Positions 1-12,527 of a DNA stretch of 64,000 nucleotides are shown piece by piece. This DNA comes from Carex sylvatica. Lineage: Eukaryota; Streptophyta; Magnoliopsida; Poales; Cyperaceae. A program made the position numbers and the translations under genes. Position 1 is the first letter of the stretch. Every line of letters starts with the position of its first letter. The notes beneath the pieces were generated by a model. That model did not search any database. It saw nothing but the letters and a program-made list of their open reading frames with translations, and had not been told where the DNA came from. The stretch covers positions 1-64,000 of the forward strand of contig CAXKVR010000034.1 in assembly GCA_964058845.1 (NCBI GenBank). Direction: 5' to 3'.

Positions 1-430
1 CCTTCCGGGCAAGCCCGACATCAACCCGAGGGAGCAAGCAAAGGCTATAACTTTGAGGAGCGGTACGGGATACGAAGGACCAAAGATGCCGAGCATACAT
101 GAGCAGGAACAACCACCAAAGGAGACACAACCACCTCCGGCCTCTCTCAATGCAAAGAAACCGGCATCGAATCAACCTCAAGAATCGGGTAACTCTATCC
201 TGGCTAAGGTAAAAACCAATTGAAACGCAAAAGTATGTCATACCACAAAGGTTTATACCATTCCCTCAGAGGTTAGTAAAGAATAAACTCGACCAACAAT
301 ATGCTAAATTCGTAAAGCACCTCAAGAAATTGAATATCACCATCCCTTTTACCGAAGCAATTACTCACATGCCCTCTTATGCAAATTTTTTGAAAGATAT
401 TCTATCCAACAAAAGAACAATTGAGGAAGT
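1..430 (+). pseudogene. Ty3/gypsy (Athila-like) gag-to-protease fragment
   Basis: Reading the plus strand from the window edge gives NPREQAKAITLRSGT followed by a Gln/Pro-rich linker. After a frame change comes FIPFPQRL, KFVKHLKKLNITIPF, and MPSYANFLKDILSNKR. This order is what plant Athila/Tat-type Ty3/gypsy elements show between the gag zinc knuckle and the protease. The frame breaks near position 222 (stop after AKVKTN) and resumes near 230. No long open frame remains, and the match ends abruptly at about 430, where unrelated GC-rich sequence starts. The 5' part lies outside the window. It is a dead remnant; family assignment is from recognised peptide wording only. Confidence 0.7.
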
Positions 431-577
431 AGGTACGGTACCCGCACCACGAGTATGCATAGGTACACGAGCACAGGTATTAAATGGGCCGGATCTGATT
501 TTTTGAAAAAAATACCCGTGCATACCCGGACCCCCGTACCCATTAACCCGTACCAGTGAGCCCGTTCCCGTGAACCC
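430..577. mobile_element. GC-rich hAT-like terminal sequence, interrupted by the copia insertion
   Basis: This block is full of ACCCG/GGTACCCG words and contains TTTTTTGAAAAAAATACCC. A similar word set, including ATTTTTGAAAAAAAATCC, recurs at 11,690-11,895, and ACCC-rich sequence continues at 9650-9780 right after the copia element. Removing the copia insertion plus one TSD joins the two halves. It looks like the subterminal part of a hAT-type DNA element that received the copia insertion. No transposase reading frame belongs to it, and its outer boundary is uncertain. Confidence 0.4.
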
Positions 578-2327
578 TGAAGGATGTGTGTTTTGAAAGT
601 TTTCTTTTAATAATAATTTATATGTTGTTCATGATTTTATTACGAATGTTATTATTTTTGTTCCTTGAGATTTATATGTTATATCTTTGGAAGTATTCAA
701 GAAGATACTCTTGATCTTGAATCATAGAACTCCTAAGATGAGAAATATTTAATCACTAAATAAGTTTGCGATTATGATAATTATGAAGGAACATTAATTA
801 CCGAGGAAGATAGTCATGTAGATTAAAGTACATTGAAGTTCTATAAATATTGATAAGGGACTATCATTTAATTACATGAATATATAAAAATGTGTATTTT
901 ATATATTTAACATGACCTAAATGAATGAAACATTATATGGATTATGTTTTGTGTCATTAATGTTTCCATTATGTCTTTAGAATCTTAGATATGAGATATG
1001 TAGGTTTTTCACATGATAAGTATGTAATGTGATTGTTATTTAAATATTATCTTGTGATACGAATAAAATAGTAGTTCATTGTGTACAACTTGTGTGGGAG
1101 AAATTTACATGTTAATATTATCATTGTCCCTCAATTTGAGTTATGATATTACTGGGCCCCTTGGTAAAATGAGATTATATCACATGCAATATAACTAATG
1201 TAGTTATAATTATAATTCACTTGAGAGACCAAGAAAACAAATATAGTGCAGGAATGACACGACCCTATTTTTCACACTATTCATAATATCATGAGACAAT
1301 GATAGACACGAAAATTAGTGGATCGAGTAACTGATTACTATGTCGTATAGATAACTATAATGTAATGATAGAACCTTATATAGTCAATAATATAAAGTTT
1401 TATATTATTGCCAACACGACATGAATCATCTATACAGTCACACCAACTGAAGAGAAACAACAAGTATTTTACATTTTATGATGATTTATATGAGATAAAA
1501 TACATGAGATAAAATGCTAAAATAAAATGTCAAAATATGACATGCTTAGACCATAAATAAATTTGTGAAAAATTATGTGAATATTATTTGGTATAATGTT
1601 TTTAATGCATTATAAGAATAATAGAGACACTGCATAATAAAATAATATGACTAATATTATTTGTTCATAAATTAATTTATTGAACCAACCATAAGATGAG
1701 ATTAAATAGAGCATGAGATGGATAAACAAAGCTAGTGACATTTGTATAATTGATTCGAACCTCACACAAAGGGTTACCCAAACCCTTGCCTATTTAAGGG
1801 AGCTCATTTGAGAGAAAAATATGCTAATTTTCTGCCATATACCATAGCCAAAATCAGCCCCTTTGAGTAGCCACGTTTTTTCTTTCTCCTTAGTCGAAAC
1901 TTTGAAGGGAGGCTCTCATCTCTTATCTCTCATCTCTTCTTGCTAGGTGGTTCGATCTAAACTCTAAACTTCACATCCATCTATCTAAGAGATGTGCTAG
2001 TTTGTTGTTTAGGTTCAAGGTGAACCAAGAGGTGGAGAGGCGCTTCAATCGAAGAGGTGGTTTCCAAGAGATCTAGAAGGAAAATCGACTTCCCTCTAAT
2101 CAAAATATTTGACAATCTCTTTAGATAAAAGATATCTCATTTCTCTTGCAATAGAATAGATAAAAAATATTTATTTTATTTAGTGCACATGAGGTGTTTG
2201 TTTAAATGCCTAATAGAAAATTTTGCTTGCTATTGTCATAAAATCGAGGTCCTTCGTGTATTGAGTCTTTTAGTGATTGAAAATTTTTAATTTTTCACCA
2301 TATGGGCATACACATAAAATTTCTACA
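578..2327 (+). repeat. 5' LTR of the copia element
   Basis: It begins TG and ends CA (TTTCTACA at 2320-2327) and is preceded by the TSD AACCC. It matches 7899-9644 almost base for base, with scattered substitutions and a few single-base indels. A TATTTAAG box lies at 1791-1798, followed by a pyrimidine-rich stretch that probably contains the transcript start. The LTR is long for a copia element (about 1.75 kb). Confidence 0.93.
1791..1798 (+). promoter_or_regulatory. TATA-like box of the copia LTR
   Basis: TATTTAAG in the context CTTGCCTATTTAAGGG. The same box is kept in the 3' LTR near 9107-9114. It lies about 530 bp before the LTR end, which leaves room for R and U5. Its role as the LTR core promoter is inferred from position and conservation between the two LTRs. 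Confidence 0.5.
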
Positions 2328-2328
2328 G

Positions 2329-2342
2329 TGGTATCAGAGCAT
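2329..2342 (+). other. Primer-binding site for initiator Met-tRNA
   Basis: TGGTATCAGAGC begins two bases after the 5' LTR. It is complementary to the 3' end of plant initiator methionine tRNA, the usual primer for copia minus-strand synthesis. Confidence 0.9.
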
Positions 2343-4305
2343 TGGCTTAATTTTTATGATAATTAGAGTATTTAATTAGTGCTAATTTAATTGCACAAGT
2401 GTTTAGTTAACTATCTCTCAAGTTTCTTATTCATAGATCTATCAATTTTTATTCTTAAAGCATTAAATTATTTTGGTACTGTTTTAATCAAGAATTTTTG
2501 TGGATCTAAAATTTCTACATTAGTTTATGATATGTAGATGGAGATTCTAAAATAAAACAGGCAGTTTAGACCATTTTATTAAGATAAACAAAAATAACAA
2601 AACAGCTACAGTGCAGTTTTTCTGTCTTGGTTAAGATTAAAGATATCATATCTGGAATTTGGCTGAATGGATTTTTGTATTCCACCTATCATTAGAAATA
2701 CAATGAAGTCTAATTTTTGAAAAACTATATTTTTCAATACAAAAATATTACGGATTGTGTGTGAAATTAAAAATTACAGAGACAACTACAATATGTTTTC
2801 AGAAATAAAACCTGAAATTGAAATGTAAGTTTCTCCCAAAATAATATACAATTTTTTGTCTTGTTTATATTTTCAGAAAGGTGCTTAAGTCTAGTTTTCA
2901 AAAATATAAGGCTTGAATTTTAGTTTGAAACACACAATCTTGAGCATAGAAAATATTGACTGGTACGCAGCAGAACGAAACTAGAAATTTTATAATTTTG
3001 GTCATACCATCTTGAAATATTAATTTTTCACAAGGGCTATTTTGCAAAATCTGTAATATTAGATCTCATTCAAATTTAGGACAGATTAAGGACGAATTAA
3101 TTATGAATTAATGTCATTAAAGGTTTTAATTAGCTATAATAACAATTAAGAATGAGTTAATGACATTAATGATAATTAACTGACAATAAATGACAATTAA
3201 TGATATTTTATTGATAATAAATGACATTTAATGAATAAATATTTATTTAATTGAAATCATTTTTAGGATTTAAAATGATTTAGATGAATTAAGAAATTGA
3301 GAGATATATGATTAACTAAATAAGATTGAATAGTGCGGCAAGATTGCACATGTGTACTAATTTTATTTTGCAGGAGGATTGTGGATTTGTATGGCTCAAG
3401 ATTTTCAATGCCTTGTGTGTTGTAATGAATGATGTGTATGAATGTTTGTAATGCGGCCTAGGTGTCCATTGAAAATTAATTATAATAAGTTAATTATGGC
3501 AAAGATGTTAGGTTGTCATTTATGTATTAATTCATTCATGTCTTGCATGCCACATAGGATTTAGGATTGGGTAATTCTAAATGTAAATTTTATTTTATTT
3601 TATAGTAGTTCTAAAGATAGAATGATAAATGGGTGGATGCTTGTAGCTTAGAATAGTATCTTTCATGAAGGTGATTGATAGGGCTGCAAGAATGCAAGCG
3701 GGAGCCATACAACCCACGAAGCTTGTGAATATATGATATAATTTTTATGGATAGGATAGGTATTGTTTGTATGAATACACGACCTACCAAAATTATTAAA
3801 ATTATCATATATTTGCTAAGTCCATGAAAAATTTAAGAATATATTTTCTTCTCATTTTATCCACTTTAAGCTAGTAATTAGGAATAAACATGAGTGTGAT
3901 CTTGATTGCTAGAAATTGTGAAACTTGTATGAATTTGTTGTTAAGCCATAAGTGAGTGGGAGTTGTGTGAGACACATATTCTTACTCATTATATGGGAAT
4001 GATTTGTTCATATTTGTTGATCAATAAAATGAGTTTTCTTATAACAAATCACCAAGATCTAGGCTTGGATTTTGGGAAAGAGAGTTTTATTAAGAAATTG
4101 GATAATTTTTTCTTAATGAAAACGACAAGAGTCATAAGGTTATGATTGGTAAATAATACATACCTTGTCAAATATCTTAGATGAGTCTATATATTTGAAA
4201 AGGGTCTTGAGTGATAACAAAACAGACAAACTTTAAATTTTGTTAATACAAATTTATGAAATAATGAACACTAACATATATCCTTAAAATGAAATTTTTG
4301 TAGCT
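2343..4305 (+). other. Copia internal 5' region without gag start
   Basis: Nearly 2 kb of AT-rich DNA lie between the primer site and the first gag-like codons. I find no open frame matching the N-terminal or capsid part of gag, which normally starts within a few hundred bases of the primer site. The region contains runs such as ATTAATGACATTAATG. The likely explanations are a deletion of the front of gag plus retained untranslated leader, or an insertion I cannot recognise. Confidence 0.6.
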
Positions 4306-4704
4306 ATGTCTACACTTCCTAATTTTCTGCGTTCTATGGTCGAAAAACATCCCCTTGCTAATAACATGGGAAAGACAAATGAGAAATATGTCTTGGCCAT
4401 CTCGTCAAGTAGCAAGAAGATTGCCAAGAATAAAGGCAAGACAAAGAACAAGACAAGTAAGGCGCGTTCCTTATTCAAGAGCAAAAGTGGAGGGGCTCAA
4501 GCGATCACCTCTAAGGAAAGCAAGGTTAAGAACTCTCATAGTTTCAACACTGAATGCTTCTATTGCCACGAGAATGGACATTTCAAAATGAATTGCCTCA
4601 AGTACAAGCATGACTTGGATGAAGGCAAGGTTGAACGCAAGCGCCCTAAAGGTATACTTGTTATTGAATTAAATTTAAATTTAGCCACACCTATCCAAGA
4701 TTGA
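4306..4704 (+). pseudogene. Copia gag C-terminal remnant with CCHC zinc knuckle
   Basis: A Lys/Ser-rich segment is followed by CFYCHENGHFKMNC, a perfect CX2CX4HX4C zinc knuckle (about residues 86-99), which in gag binds the element's RNA. The frame stops at TGA (4702-4704) just before the protease. The capsid part upstream is missing, so the product would be a nucleocapsid-like fragment. Confidence 0.8.
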
Positions 4705-4707
4705 GTA

Positions 4708-7700
4708 ATGGATACCGGATCATGTGCTCACTTAGTTTCTAATGTGCAGACACTAAGGGATAGGAAACCTCTCTTGAAAGGAGAGGTGGTATTGAAGGTC
4801 GGAAATGGTGCAAGTGTTTCTGCGATCACTGTCGGCACTATTGATATTCATTTATCTAGTGATTTTTATTTAAGTTTAAAAAATGTTTATCATGTTCCTT
4901 CAGTATTTAGAAACATTATATATGTATCATGTTTGGATGCATAAGGTTTTTGTTTTGTAATAAATAACTCGCATATGGTTATTGAGAATGATAGTTTATT
5001 TTGTGCAAATGCTTTCATTTCAAATGAATTATATTTGCTTGATTTAGATGATGATAAACATATGTTGAATATCAGTAACAAGAGACTCAAGATGTCTCAA
5101 ATGAATGAGACACTCTTGTGGCACTATCGCCTTGGTCACATAAACGAGAAACACATAAATAAATTGCAGCAAGCAAATCTTCTAGATTTGGTTGATGGAG
5201 AAGCAATTGAAACATGTGAATCTTGTTTAACTGGAAAGATGACCAAATCACCATTCAAGAAGAAAGGTGAAAGAGCGAGTGGCTTATTGGAATTGATACA
5301 TTCAAATGTATGTGGTCCAATAAGTAAGAGTGCGAGAGATGGTTATATGTACTTCATTACCTTCATAGATGACTATGGTCAATATGGCTATGTGTATCTT
5401 ATGAAACACAAGAGTGAATCTTTTGAGAAATTCAAAGAATACAAGAATGAAGTAGAGAACCAACTTGACAAGAGAATTAAGGCTCTACGAATTGATCGTT
5501 GAGGAGAATACTTGAGCAATAAGTTTAACACATATTTGAAAGACTGTGGCATTATACCACAACTTACTCCACCTGGGACATCACAGTGGAATGGTGTTTT
5601 CGAGAGGAGAAATCGAACCTTACTTGATATGGTTCGTTCAATGATGTGTCAAACGGAGCTACATTTATATTTTTGGGGTCATGCGCTCCAAACTGCAGCT
5701 TATACACTAAATATTATTCCATCAAAATCCGTTGAGAAAACTCCACATGAGTTGTGGATAGGCAAACCACCCAACATATCTTTTCTCAAAATTTGGGATT
5801 GTGAGGCATACGTCAAACATATGATGTCAACAAAACTTGAACCCAAAGCGAATAAGTGCTTCTTCATTGGATACCCAAGAGAAACGAAAGGATATAGCTT
5901 TTGGCACAAGTCAACAAATACTGTATTCGTTAAAAAGGGTGCAACATTCTTAGAAAAAAAATTTATCAAAAGAATCAAAAGCAGTGGTAGTAGGATAACA
6001 CTTGAGGAAACTCAAGAAGACTTACTAGTGAATAATTATGAGATGAATGAAGACATTCAAGATGATCATGAAATACCACATGACATTCCTTTAATCAGTG
6101 GGAGTACTCATACTTCCCCACTGAGTGTTCATTTAACTCAAGATGAGTTACAAGAACATAGAGAACTTAGAAGGTCAACAAGAGAAAGGAGAAGACCCGA
6201 ATTATACATGGATATTCATGAGATCTTGGTAATGGATACTGACTATCCCTTGACCTACGAAGAAGCAATGGAAATAAAAGACTCCAAAGCATGGCAAGAA
6301 GCCATGGGATCTGAAATACAATCCATGTATGACAACCAAATATGAAACTTGGTAGATCTTCCTGAAGGATCGAAAGCCATTCGAAACAAATAAATTTTCA
6401 AGAGGAAGATGGACATAAATGATAACTTGACAACGTACAAGGCAAGACTTATAGCAAAAGATTTTACTCAAATTCAAGGAATTGACTATGATGAAACTTT
6501 TTCACCAGTTGCCATGTTTAAATCTATTCGGATTATGCTAGATATTGCCGCATTTCATGATTATGAAATATGGCAGTTGGATGTCAAAACAGCTTTTCTA
6601 AATAGAAAATTGGATGAGAAAGTATACATGGTACAACCTCAAGGTTTTGAAGATCTGAAAAATAGTAGTAAAGTGTGTAAACTTCAGATAGCTATTTATG
6701 GCTTGAAGCAAGCATCCAGGAGTTGGAGCAAGCGTTTTAATGAAGATGTTAAAACCCTTGGATTCATTCAAAGTAAGAAAGACCTTGTGTATACAAGAAG
6801 GTTAGTGGGAGCCATATTGTGTTATTGGTCTTATATGTCGATGACATATTGCCGATAGGTGATAAAAAATCTTTGATAGAGCAAACAAAGAACTCATTGA
6901 AAACAATCATTTCAATGAAAGACATAGGCGAAGCTCAATATATCTTAGGGATTAAGATATATAGAGATATGCCTCGTAAGCTCATTGGTCTAAGTCAAAA
7001 TGTATATATTGATAAAATATTGAAAAGGTTCCATATGAAAAAGTCCAAGAAAGAAAATGTACCAATGAGTGTGTCTGTGCAACTTAACAAGTCGCAGTGT
7101 GCCACAACACGCAAAGACATTGAATACATGAAGAATGTTCCCTATGCTTCAGCTATAGGTTCCATTATGTATGCTATGACTAGCACAAGACCCGGTGTCG
7201 CGTATGCTCTGAGCATGAAAGTCGTCATCAAGCTTCACCTAGTCCTAATCATTGGACTGCAGTCAAGAATATTCTTAGGTACCTGAAAAGGACCAAGAAT
7301 AAGTTTTTTGTCTATGTTGGTCAAAGAGAGATCATTGTAAAAGGCTACACTGATGCTAGTTTTTATGACAGACCCGATGACAAAAAATCTCAGTCTGGGT
7401 ACATCTTTCTTCTGAATGGTGGAGTTGTGAGTTGACGTAGTTGGAAGCAATAAACTACAGCTGACTTAACCACCGCAGCAGAAGTCATGGCAGCCACAGA
7501 GGCAAGCAAAGAGGGAGTATGGATAAAGAAGTTCCTTGATGAACTAGATGTCGTTTCATCCAGCGAAGGTCCCTTGGAGCTATTTTGCAACAACAGTGCA
7601 TTTATTTCGCAAATTAAGGAGCCGAAGTCACATCACAAGACAAAGTACATGGACAGAAAGTACTTTGTAACTCGTGACTTCATAGAAGAAGACAAAATTT

Positions 7701-7828
7701 CATTATTATGGGTTGACACCAACAGCAACATAGCTGATCCCTTCACCAAGCCCTTATCGCAAGCCAAAAGCAAAATTCACTTCGAGTCCATGGGTCTACA
7801 AGATCATGGAGAGTGGCTTGAAGATTGA
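4708..7828 (+). pseudogene. Copia pol pseudogene (protease, integrase, RT, RNase H)
   Basis: The protease begins MDTGSCAHLVSN (catalytic DTG-type site). The integrase zinc region reads WHYRLGHIN ... CESCLTGK. In the integrase core the first catalytic Asp of the usual H-S/T-D-V-C-G-P motif is Asn (AAT at 5305-5307); FIDDY and NGVFERRNRT are still present. The RT has QLDVKTAFLN and YVDDI. RNase H ends with the conserved HHKTKYMDRKYF and NIADPFTKPL wording. In-frame stops occur at 4942-4944, 5500-5502, 6343-6345 and 6391-6393. Frames shift near 6810-6830 and near 7210, and more stops follow near 7434-7455. The last frame ends at 7828. It would normally be one polyprotein with gag; this copy is dead. 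Confidence 0.9.
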
Positions 7829-7887
7829 AAGGGACTTCTAGTTTTAGAGTTTATGCATTTGTTATGTATATGAGAAACTTTAAAAAC

Positions 7888-7898
7888 AACTGGGAGAC
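7888..7898 (+). other. Copia polypurine tract
   Basis: AACTGGGAGAC directly before the 3' LTR resembles the usual copia plus-strand primer (a GGGAGA-type purine run abutting TG). It is short and interrupted by two pyrimidines. Confidence 0.6.
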
Positions 7899-9644
7899 TG
7901 AAGGATGTGTGTTTTGAAAGTTATCTTTTAATAATAATTTATGTGTTGTTCATAATTTTATTACGAATGTTATTATTCTTGTTCCTTGAGATTTATATGT
8001 TATATCTTTGGAAGTATTCAAGAAGATGTTCTTGGTCTTGAATCATAGAACTCCTAAGATGAGAAATATTTAATCACTAAATAAGTTCACGATCGTAGTA
8101 ATTAAGAATGAACATTAATTACTGAGGAAGATAGTCATGTAGATTAAAGTACATTGAAGTTCTATAAATATTGATAAGTGAATATCATTTAATTACATGA
8201 ATATATAAAAATATATATTTTATATATTGAACATGACCTAAATGAATGGAACATTATATGGATTGTGTTTTGTATCATTAATGTTTCCATTGTGTCTTTA
8301 GAATCTTAGATATGGGATGTAGGTTTTTCACATGAGAAGTATATAATGTGATTGATATTTAAATACTATCTTGTGATAGGAATAAAATAGTAGTTCATTG
8401 TGTACAACTTGTGCGGGAGAAATCTATATGTTAATATTATCATTGTCCCTCAATTTCAGTTATGATATTACTGGGCCCCTTGGTAAAGTGGAATTATATC
8501 GTATACAATATAACTAATGTAGTTATAATTATAATTCACTTGAGAGACCAAGAAAACGAATATAGTGCAGGAATGACACGATCCTATTTTGCACACTATT
8601 CATAATATCATGAGACAATGATAGACACGAAAATTAGTGGATCGAGTAACTGATTACTATGTCGTCTGGATAACTATAATGTAATAATAGACCATCTTAT
8701 AGTCAATAATATAAAGTTTTATATTATTACCAATACACATGGATCCTCTATACGGTCACACCAACTGAAGAGAAACAACAAGTATTTTACATTTTATGAT
8801 GATATATATGAGATAAACTACATGAGATAAATGCTAAAATAAAAATATCAAAATATGACATGCTTAGACCATAAATAAATTTGTGAAAAATTATGCGAAT
8901 ATTATTTGGTATAATATTTTAATGCATTATAAGAATAATAGAGACACTGCATAATAGAATAATATGACTAATATTATTTGTTCATAAATTAATTTATTGA
9001 ACCAACCATAAGATGAGATTAAATAGAGCATGAGATGGCTAAACAAAGCTAGTGACATTTGTGTAATTGATTCAAACCTTACACAAAGGGTTACCCTAAT
9101 CCTTGCCTATTTAAGGGGGCTCATTTGGGAGAAAAATATGCTAATTTTCTGCCATATACCCTAGCCAAAATCAGCCCCTTTGAGTAGCCACGTTTTTCCT
9201 TTCTCCTTGGCCGAAACTTTGAAGGGAGGCTCTCATCTCTTATCTCTCATCTCTTCTTGCTAGGTGGTTGGATCTAAGCTCTAAACTTCACATCCATCTA
9301 TATAAGAGGTGTGCTAGTTTGTTGTTTAGATTCAAGGTGAACCAAGAGATGCAGAGGCGCTTCAATTGAAGAGGTGGTTTCCAAGTGATCTAGAAGGGAA
9401 ATCGACTTCCCTCTAATCAAGAGATTTGACAATTTTTTTAGGTAAAAGATCTCTCATTTCTCTTCCAATAGAATAGATGAAAGGTATTTGTTTTATTTAG
9501 TGCACATGACGTATTTGTTTAAATGCCTAATAGGAAATCTTGCTTGCTATTGTCATAAAATCGAGGTCCTTCGTGTATTGAGCCTTTTAGTGATTAAATT
9601 TTTTTAATTTCTCACCATATGGGCATACACATGAAATCCCTACA
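7899..9644 (+). repeat. 3' LTR of the copia element
   Basis: It begins TGAAGGATGTG and ends CCCTACA, followed by the TSD AACCC. It is a near-identical partner of 578-2327 and keeps the TATTTAAG box near 9107. Confidence 0.93.
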
Positions 9645-9649
9645 AACCC

Positions 9650-11900
9650 GTGATAGTTTTTTTTTTTTTACTTTTGTTTTAAAATTCAAATTTTAAACAA
9701 AAATTCTCCCCATTTTACTCCATTATCCGGACCCGGAACCCTACCCCTACCCGACCCCGGACCCCCTACCCAACCCCTACCCTTTTTTCATTTTAAAAAA
9801 AAAAATTTCAAATTTCAATCCCTCCAAATAAAACTCTATAAATAAACACTCATTCCTCACAAACTTTCACATCTCTCTCTCAATATTTTTATCTCTCATT
9901 CTCTCAATCTCAATCTCAATATTTTTATTATTCTCCAATATTAATTTTATTGTTAAAAAAATATAGTTGTTAATATAAAAAATACGCAAACGCAAACATG
10001 CGAACGGTAACAGAATTACGAAGGTATTCTCGAAGATCTTTCCGCGAGATTAAAGGTTACATTATTTCATGTTACATTAAATTTTGTTAGATTAAATTTT
10101 GCTAGATTAAATTTTGTTAGATTGAAATATTGAATGTTAGATTTATTTTTGTAGAGTAATTTAAATTTTAAATTTGATGTTATATTTGTTTTTGTAGATA
10201 AATTTAGAATTTAAATTGAATGTTAGATTTAGTTTATGTTAGATTTATTGAATGTTAAGTAATTAGATTTGTTATATTTATTGAATGTTAGATTTATTAA
10301 ATTTGTTTAAGTAATTAGATTTGTTAGATTTATTTTATGTTAGATTTATTGAATATGTTAGATTTATTTAGTTTATGTTAGATTTGTTAGATGTGAAGTA
10401 ATTAGATTTGTTTTGAATATGTTAGATTTTATTTTTGAAATTCAAATTTATTTTTAATGGGTTAAAAAAAGGATAGATTTATTTTTTTGGATATGTGAAG
10501 TAATTAGATTTGTTTTGAATAGGTTAGATTTTATTTTTGAAATTCGGATTTATTTTGAATGGGTTAAGAAAAAGGTTAGATTTATTTTTTTGAATATGTG
10601 AAGTAATTAGATTTGTTTTGAATAGGTTAGATTTTATTTTTGAAATTCGGATTTATTTTGAATAGGTTAAGAAAAAGGTTAGATTTTTTTGTTTTTGAAC
10701 ATGTGAAGTAATTAGTGTTGGTTGCAGCAATAATCTTTTTCGTCTATTTGACTAATTTGCAAAAACATACAATTATTGAATTTTACGATTTCTTTTAGTT
10801 TTGAAAGATATGTAGGTTCAAGTCAAATTGAATTGCATAGTGGAATACTTGGACTGAAGAAATCATGAAGACACTTATCAAGAATTCAAATTGTAAAATC
10901 AGAAGCTTGGTAAAGTAAGTCTGAGGTTGTTTAATCATGGATAAAACGTTGGTAAATTTTGTAAAACGTTGTAACGTTTTATGCCTGTCAGAAATGCTGA
11001 AGAAATAATTGATCAAACTTAAAAAATAAATTAAAACGTTGTAACGTTTTCATAAAATATTATAACGTTTTAATTTGTCAGACCAGCTGAAATACAACTG
11101 TGCATAATCAATATGAAATGTTACAATGTTTTACAACCGTTGTAACGTTTTAGAGAATGTCAGAACTGCTAAGCACAGCTGTCTAGATTTTACTTGAAAC
11201 GTTGCAGCATTTTACAACCGTTGTAACGTTTCAAGAATGTCAGAGCTTTAAGCACAGCTATATCAGAATTCAAAATCAAACGTTGTAACGTTTGTCAATA
11301 GTTACAACGATTTACTTATATCAATGTTGTAACATTTTACAAACGTTGTAACAATTTAATTAATTTTGAGCTTTAGAAATTCTTGTTTTTGATTAAGTAT
11401 GAGTCAGTGCATAATGTTACATAACGTTATACAATCATTGGTAACGTTTTAATCGATTAGCTGAGCTGTCAGAAAATGGAGAGTGAACAAAAATAAATAT
11501 AATTACTTATATTTCAAATGGAGAGTGAACAAATAAATCCGAATTTTTATAGGTTATAAGTTATAACCTATTTTTAACAAATATAATTACCATGTCAAAT
11601 GAATTTTAATAGGTATGAATTTGAATTTATAATTTATTGGTTTTCAAAGAAAAAAAAAATAGAAAAAAAAATCTGATTCGGACCGGACCGGACCGCCTGG
11701 CCCCCCTACTTGGACCGCCCCCTGAACCCGTGACGGATACGGGTATTAAACGACAGGGCATGATTTTTGAAAAAAAATCCATAATATCCGACCCGTTATA
11801 CCCGTGTGTCCGTAATACCCGTGCCTGTATCTATCCATGTCCGTGCTCGGATTTTGCCCGGACCGCCCGGCCCGATCCGTTTGCAAACCACTAAGCCCGT
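9650..11900. mobile_element. Decayed hAT-like DNA, distal part of the copia host element
   Basis: ACCC-rich sequence (9650-9790) continues the block broken by the copia insertion. A promoter-like CTATAAATA (near 9835-9843) follows, then a CT-rich leader. Next comes an AT-rich stretch built on GTTAGATTTATTTT and TGAAGTAATTAGATTTG words, repeated several times between 10,080 and 10,710. After the palindrome cluster, 11,690-11,895 returns to GGACCGGACCG / ACCCGT-rich DNA ending near GCAAACCACTA. Reversed, that end reads TAGTGGTTTGC, which resembles hAT termini. I find no transposase frame. The call rests on composition and word sharing, so boundaries are soft. Confidence 0.35.
10947..11452. repeat. 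Cluster of AACGTTGTAACGTTT imperfect palindromes
   Basis: The 18-base word AAAACGTTGTAACGTTTT occurs exactly at 10,963-10,980 and 11,033-11,050. Degenerate versions recur around 11,106-11,157, 11,198-11,230, 11,278-11,297, 11,322-11,352 and 11,418-11,452. Several copies are separated by spacers that begin TGTCAGA and contain AAGCACAGCT, which gives an irregular unit of roughly 70-115 bp. Each word is close to its own reverse complement. A TGTTGG start at 10,716 hints at an LTR fragment, but no partner was found. Confidence 0.7.
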
Positions 11901-12519
11901 CACAACTCACAACAGGAAGCCTACGTACGTATCTCTCTCGTAACGCGTTAATTAATTAATTAGTTGCAAATATCATTGCATGCATGATAAATTTAATTAA
12001 GGGAGTCAGTCGCAGGCCCTCTTTTACTCATTCCTAGTTCTTGCCAGCTTGTTAATCCACAACTTAATTCCACTCAACATATTAAATAATTTATATAATT
12101 CATACCTTCATTTTCTCACAACTAAATATTGATTTTATTCCAACTAATTATCTATTTAAAATGCTTATCAGTGACCAGCGTAATGTATGATAGTTAATGA
12201 CAACAAATATAATTAAAGTTCTTAATTAATTACTTACATGCATGTGTCATGTTTACTTCAATCACCATGCATTATCATAAGGAAATTAATACTAGTTAAT
12301 AAACTGTAGTTAACATATATTAATTTATTATGACAAACTGTAAAGTGCATCGTGTCAGTTGCGAGTTTAGAGTGCAACCTACCGAATTAAATATGTCAAA
12401 TTAATATAAGAGGACAGAAATTATAAATTATAATTAATTAATTTCTAAACTGGTGGGTCACTTCAAAAAAAGACAAAATTTATGATAGTTAGGTTATTTG
12501 ATTTCTACACTAGACTTTA
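11901..12519. other. Intergenic, no gene seen
   Basis: AT-rich sequence with TTAATTAATTAA words. Nothing supportable was found. Confidence 0.6.
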
Positions 12520-12527
12520 CTTTTAGT

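Larger units (their letters stand above)
578..9644 (+). mobile_element. Complete Ty1/copia LTR retrotransposon, coding-defective
   Basis: The element starts TGAAGGATG and ends CCCTACA. It is flanked on both sides by the same 5 bases AACCC (573-577 and 9645-9649), a clean target-site duplication. Order inside: 5' LTR (1750 bp), primer-binding site, a long 5' internal region without a gag start, gag zinc knuckle, protease, integrase, reverse transcriptase, RNase H, polypurine tract, 3' LTR (1746 bp). Protease-integrase-RT order marks Ty1/copia. The LTRs differ by roughly four bases in the first seventy, so the insertion is not very recent. Stops and frameshifts throughout pol, and an Asp-to-Asn change in integrase, mean it cannot move by itself. 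It is inserted in GC-rich hAT-like DNA. Confidence 0.93.

Noticed and set aside
3611..4145. Short frames between the copia primer site and gag
   Set aside because: No gag capsid features and no codon pattern; AT-rich leader sequence.
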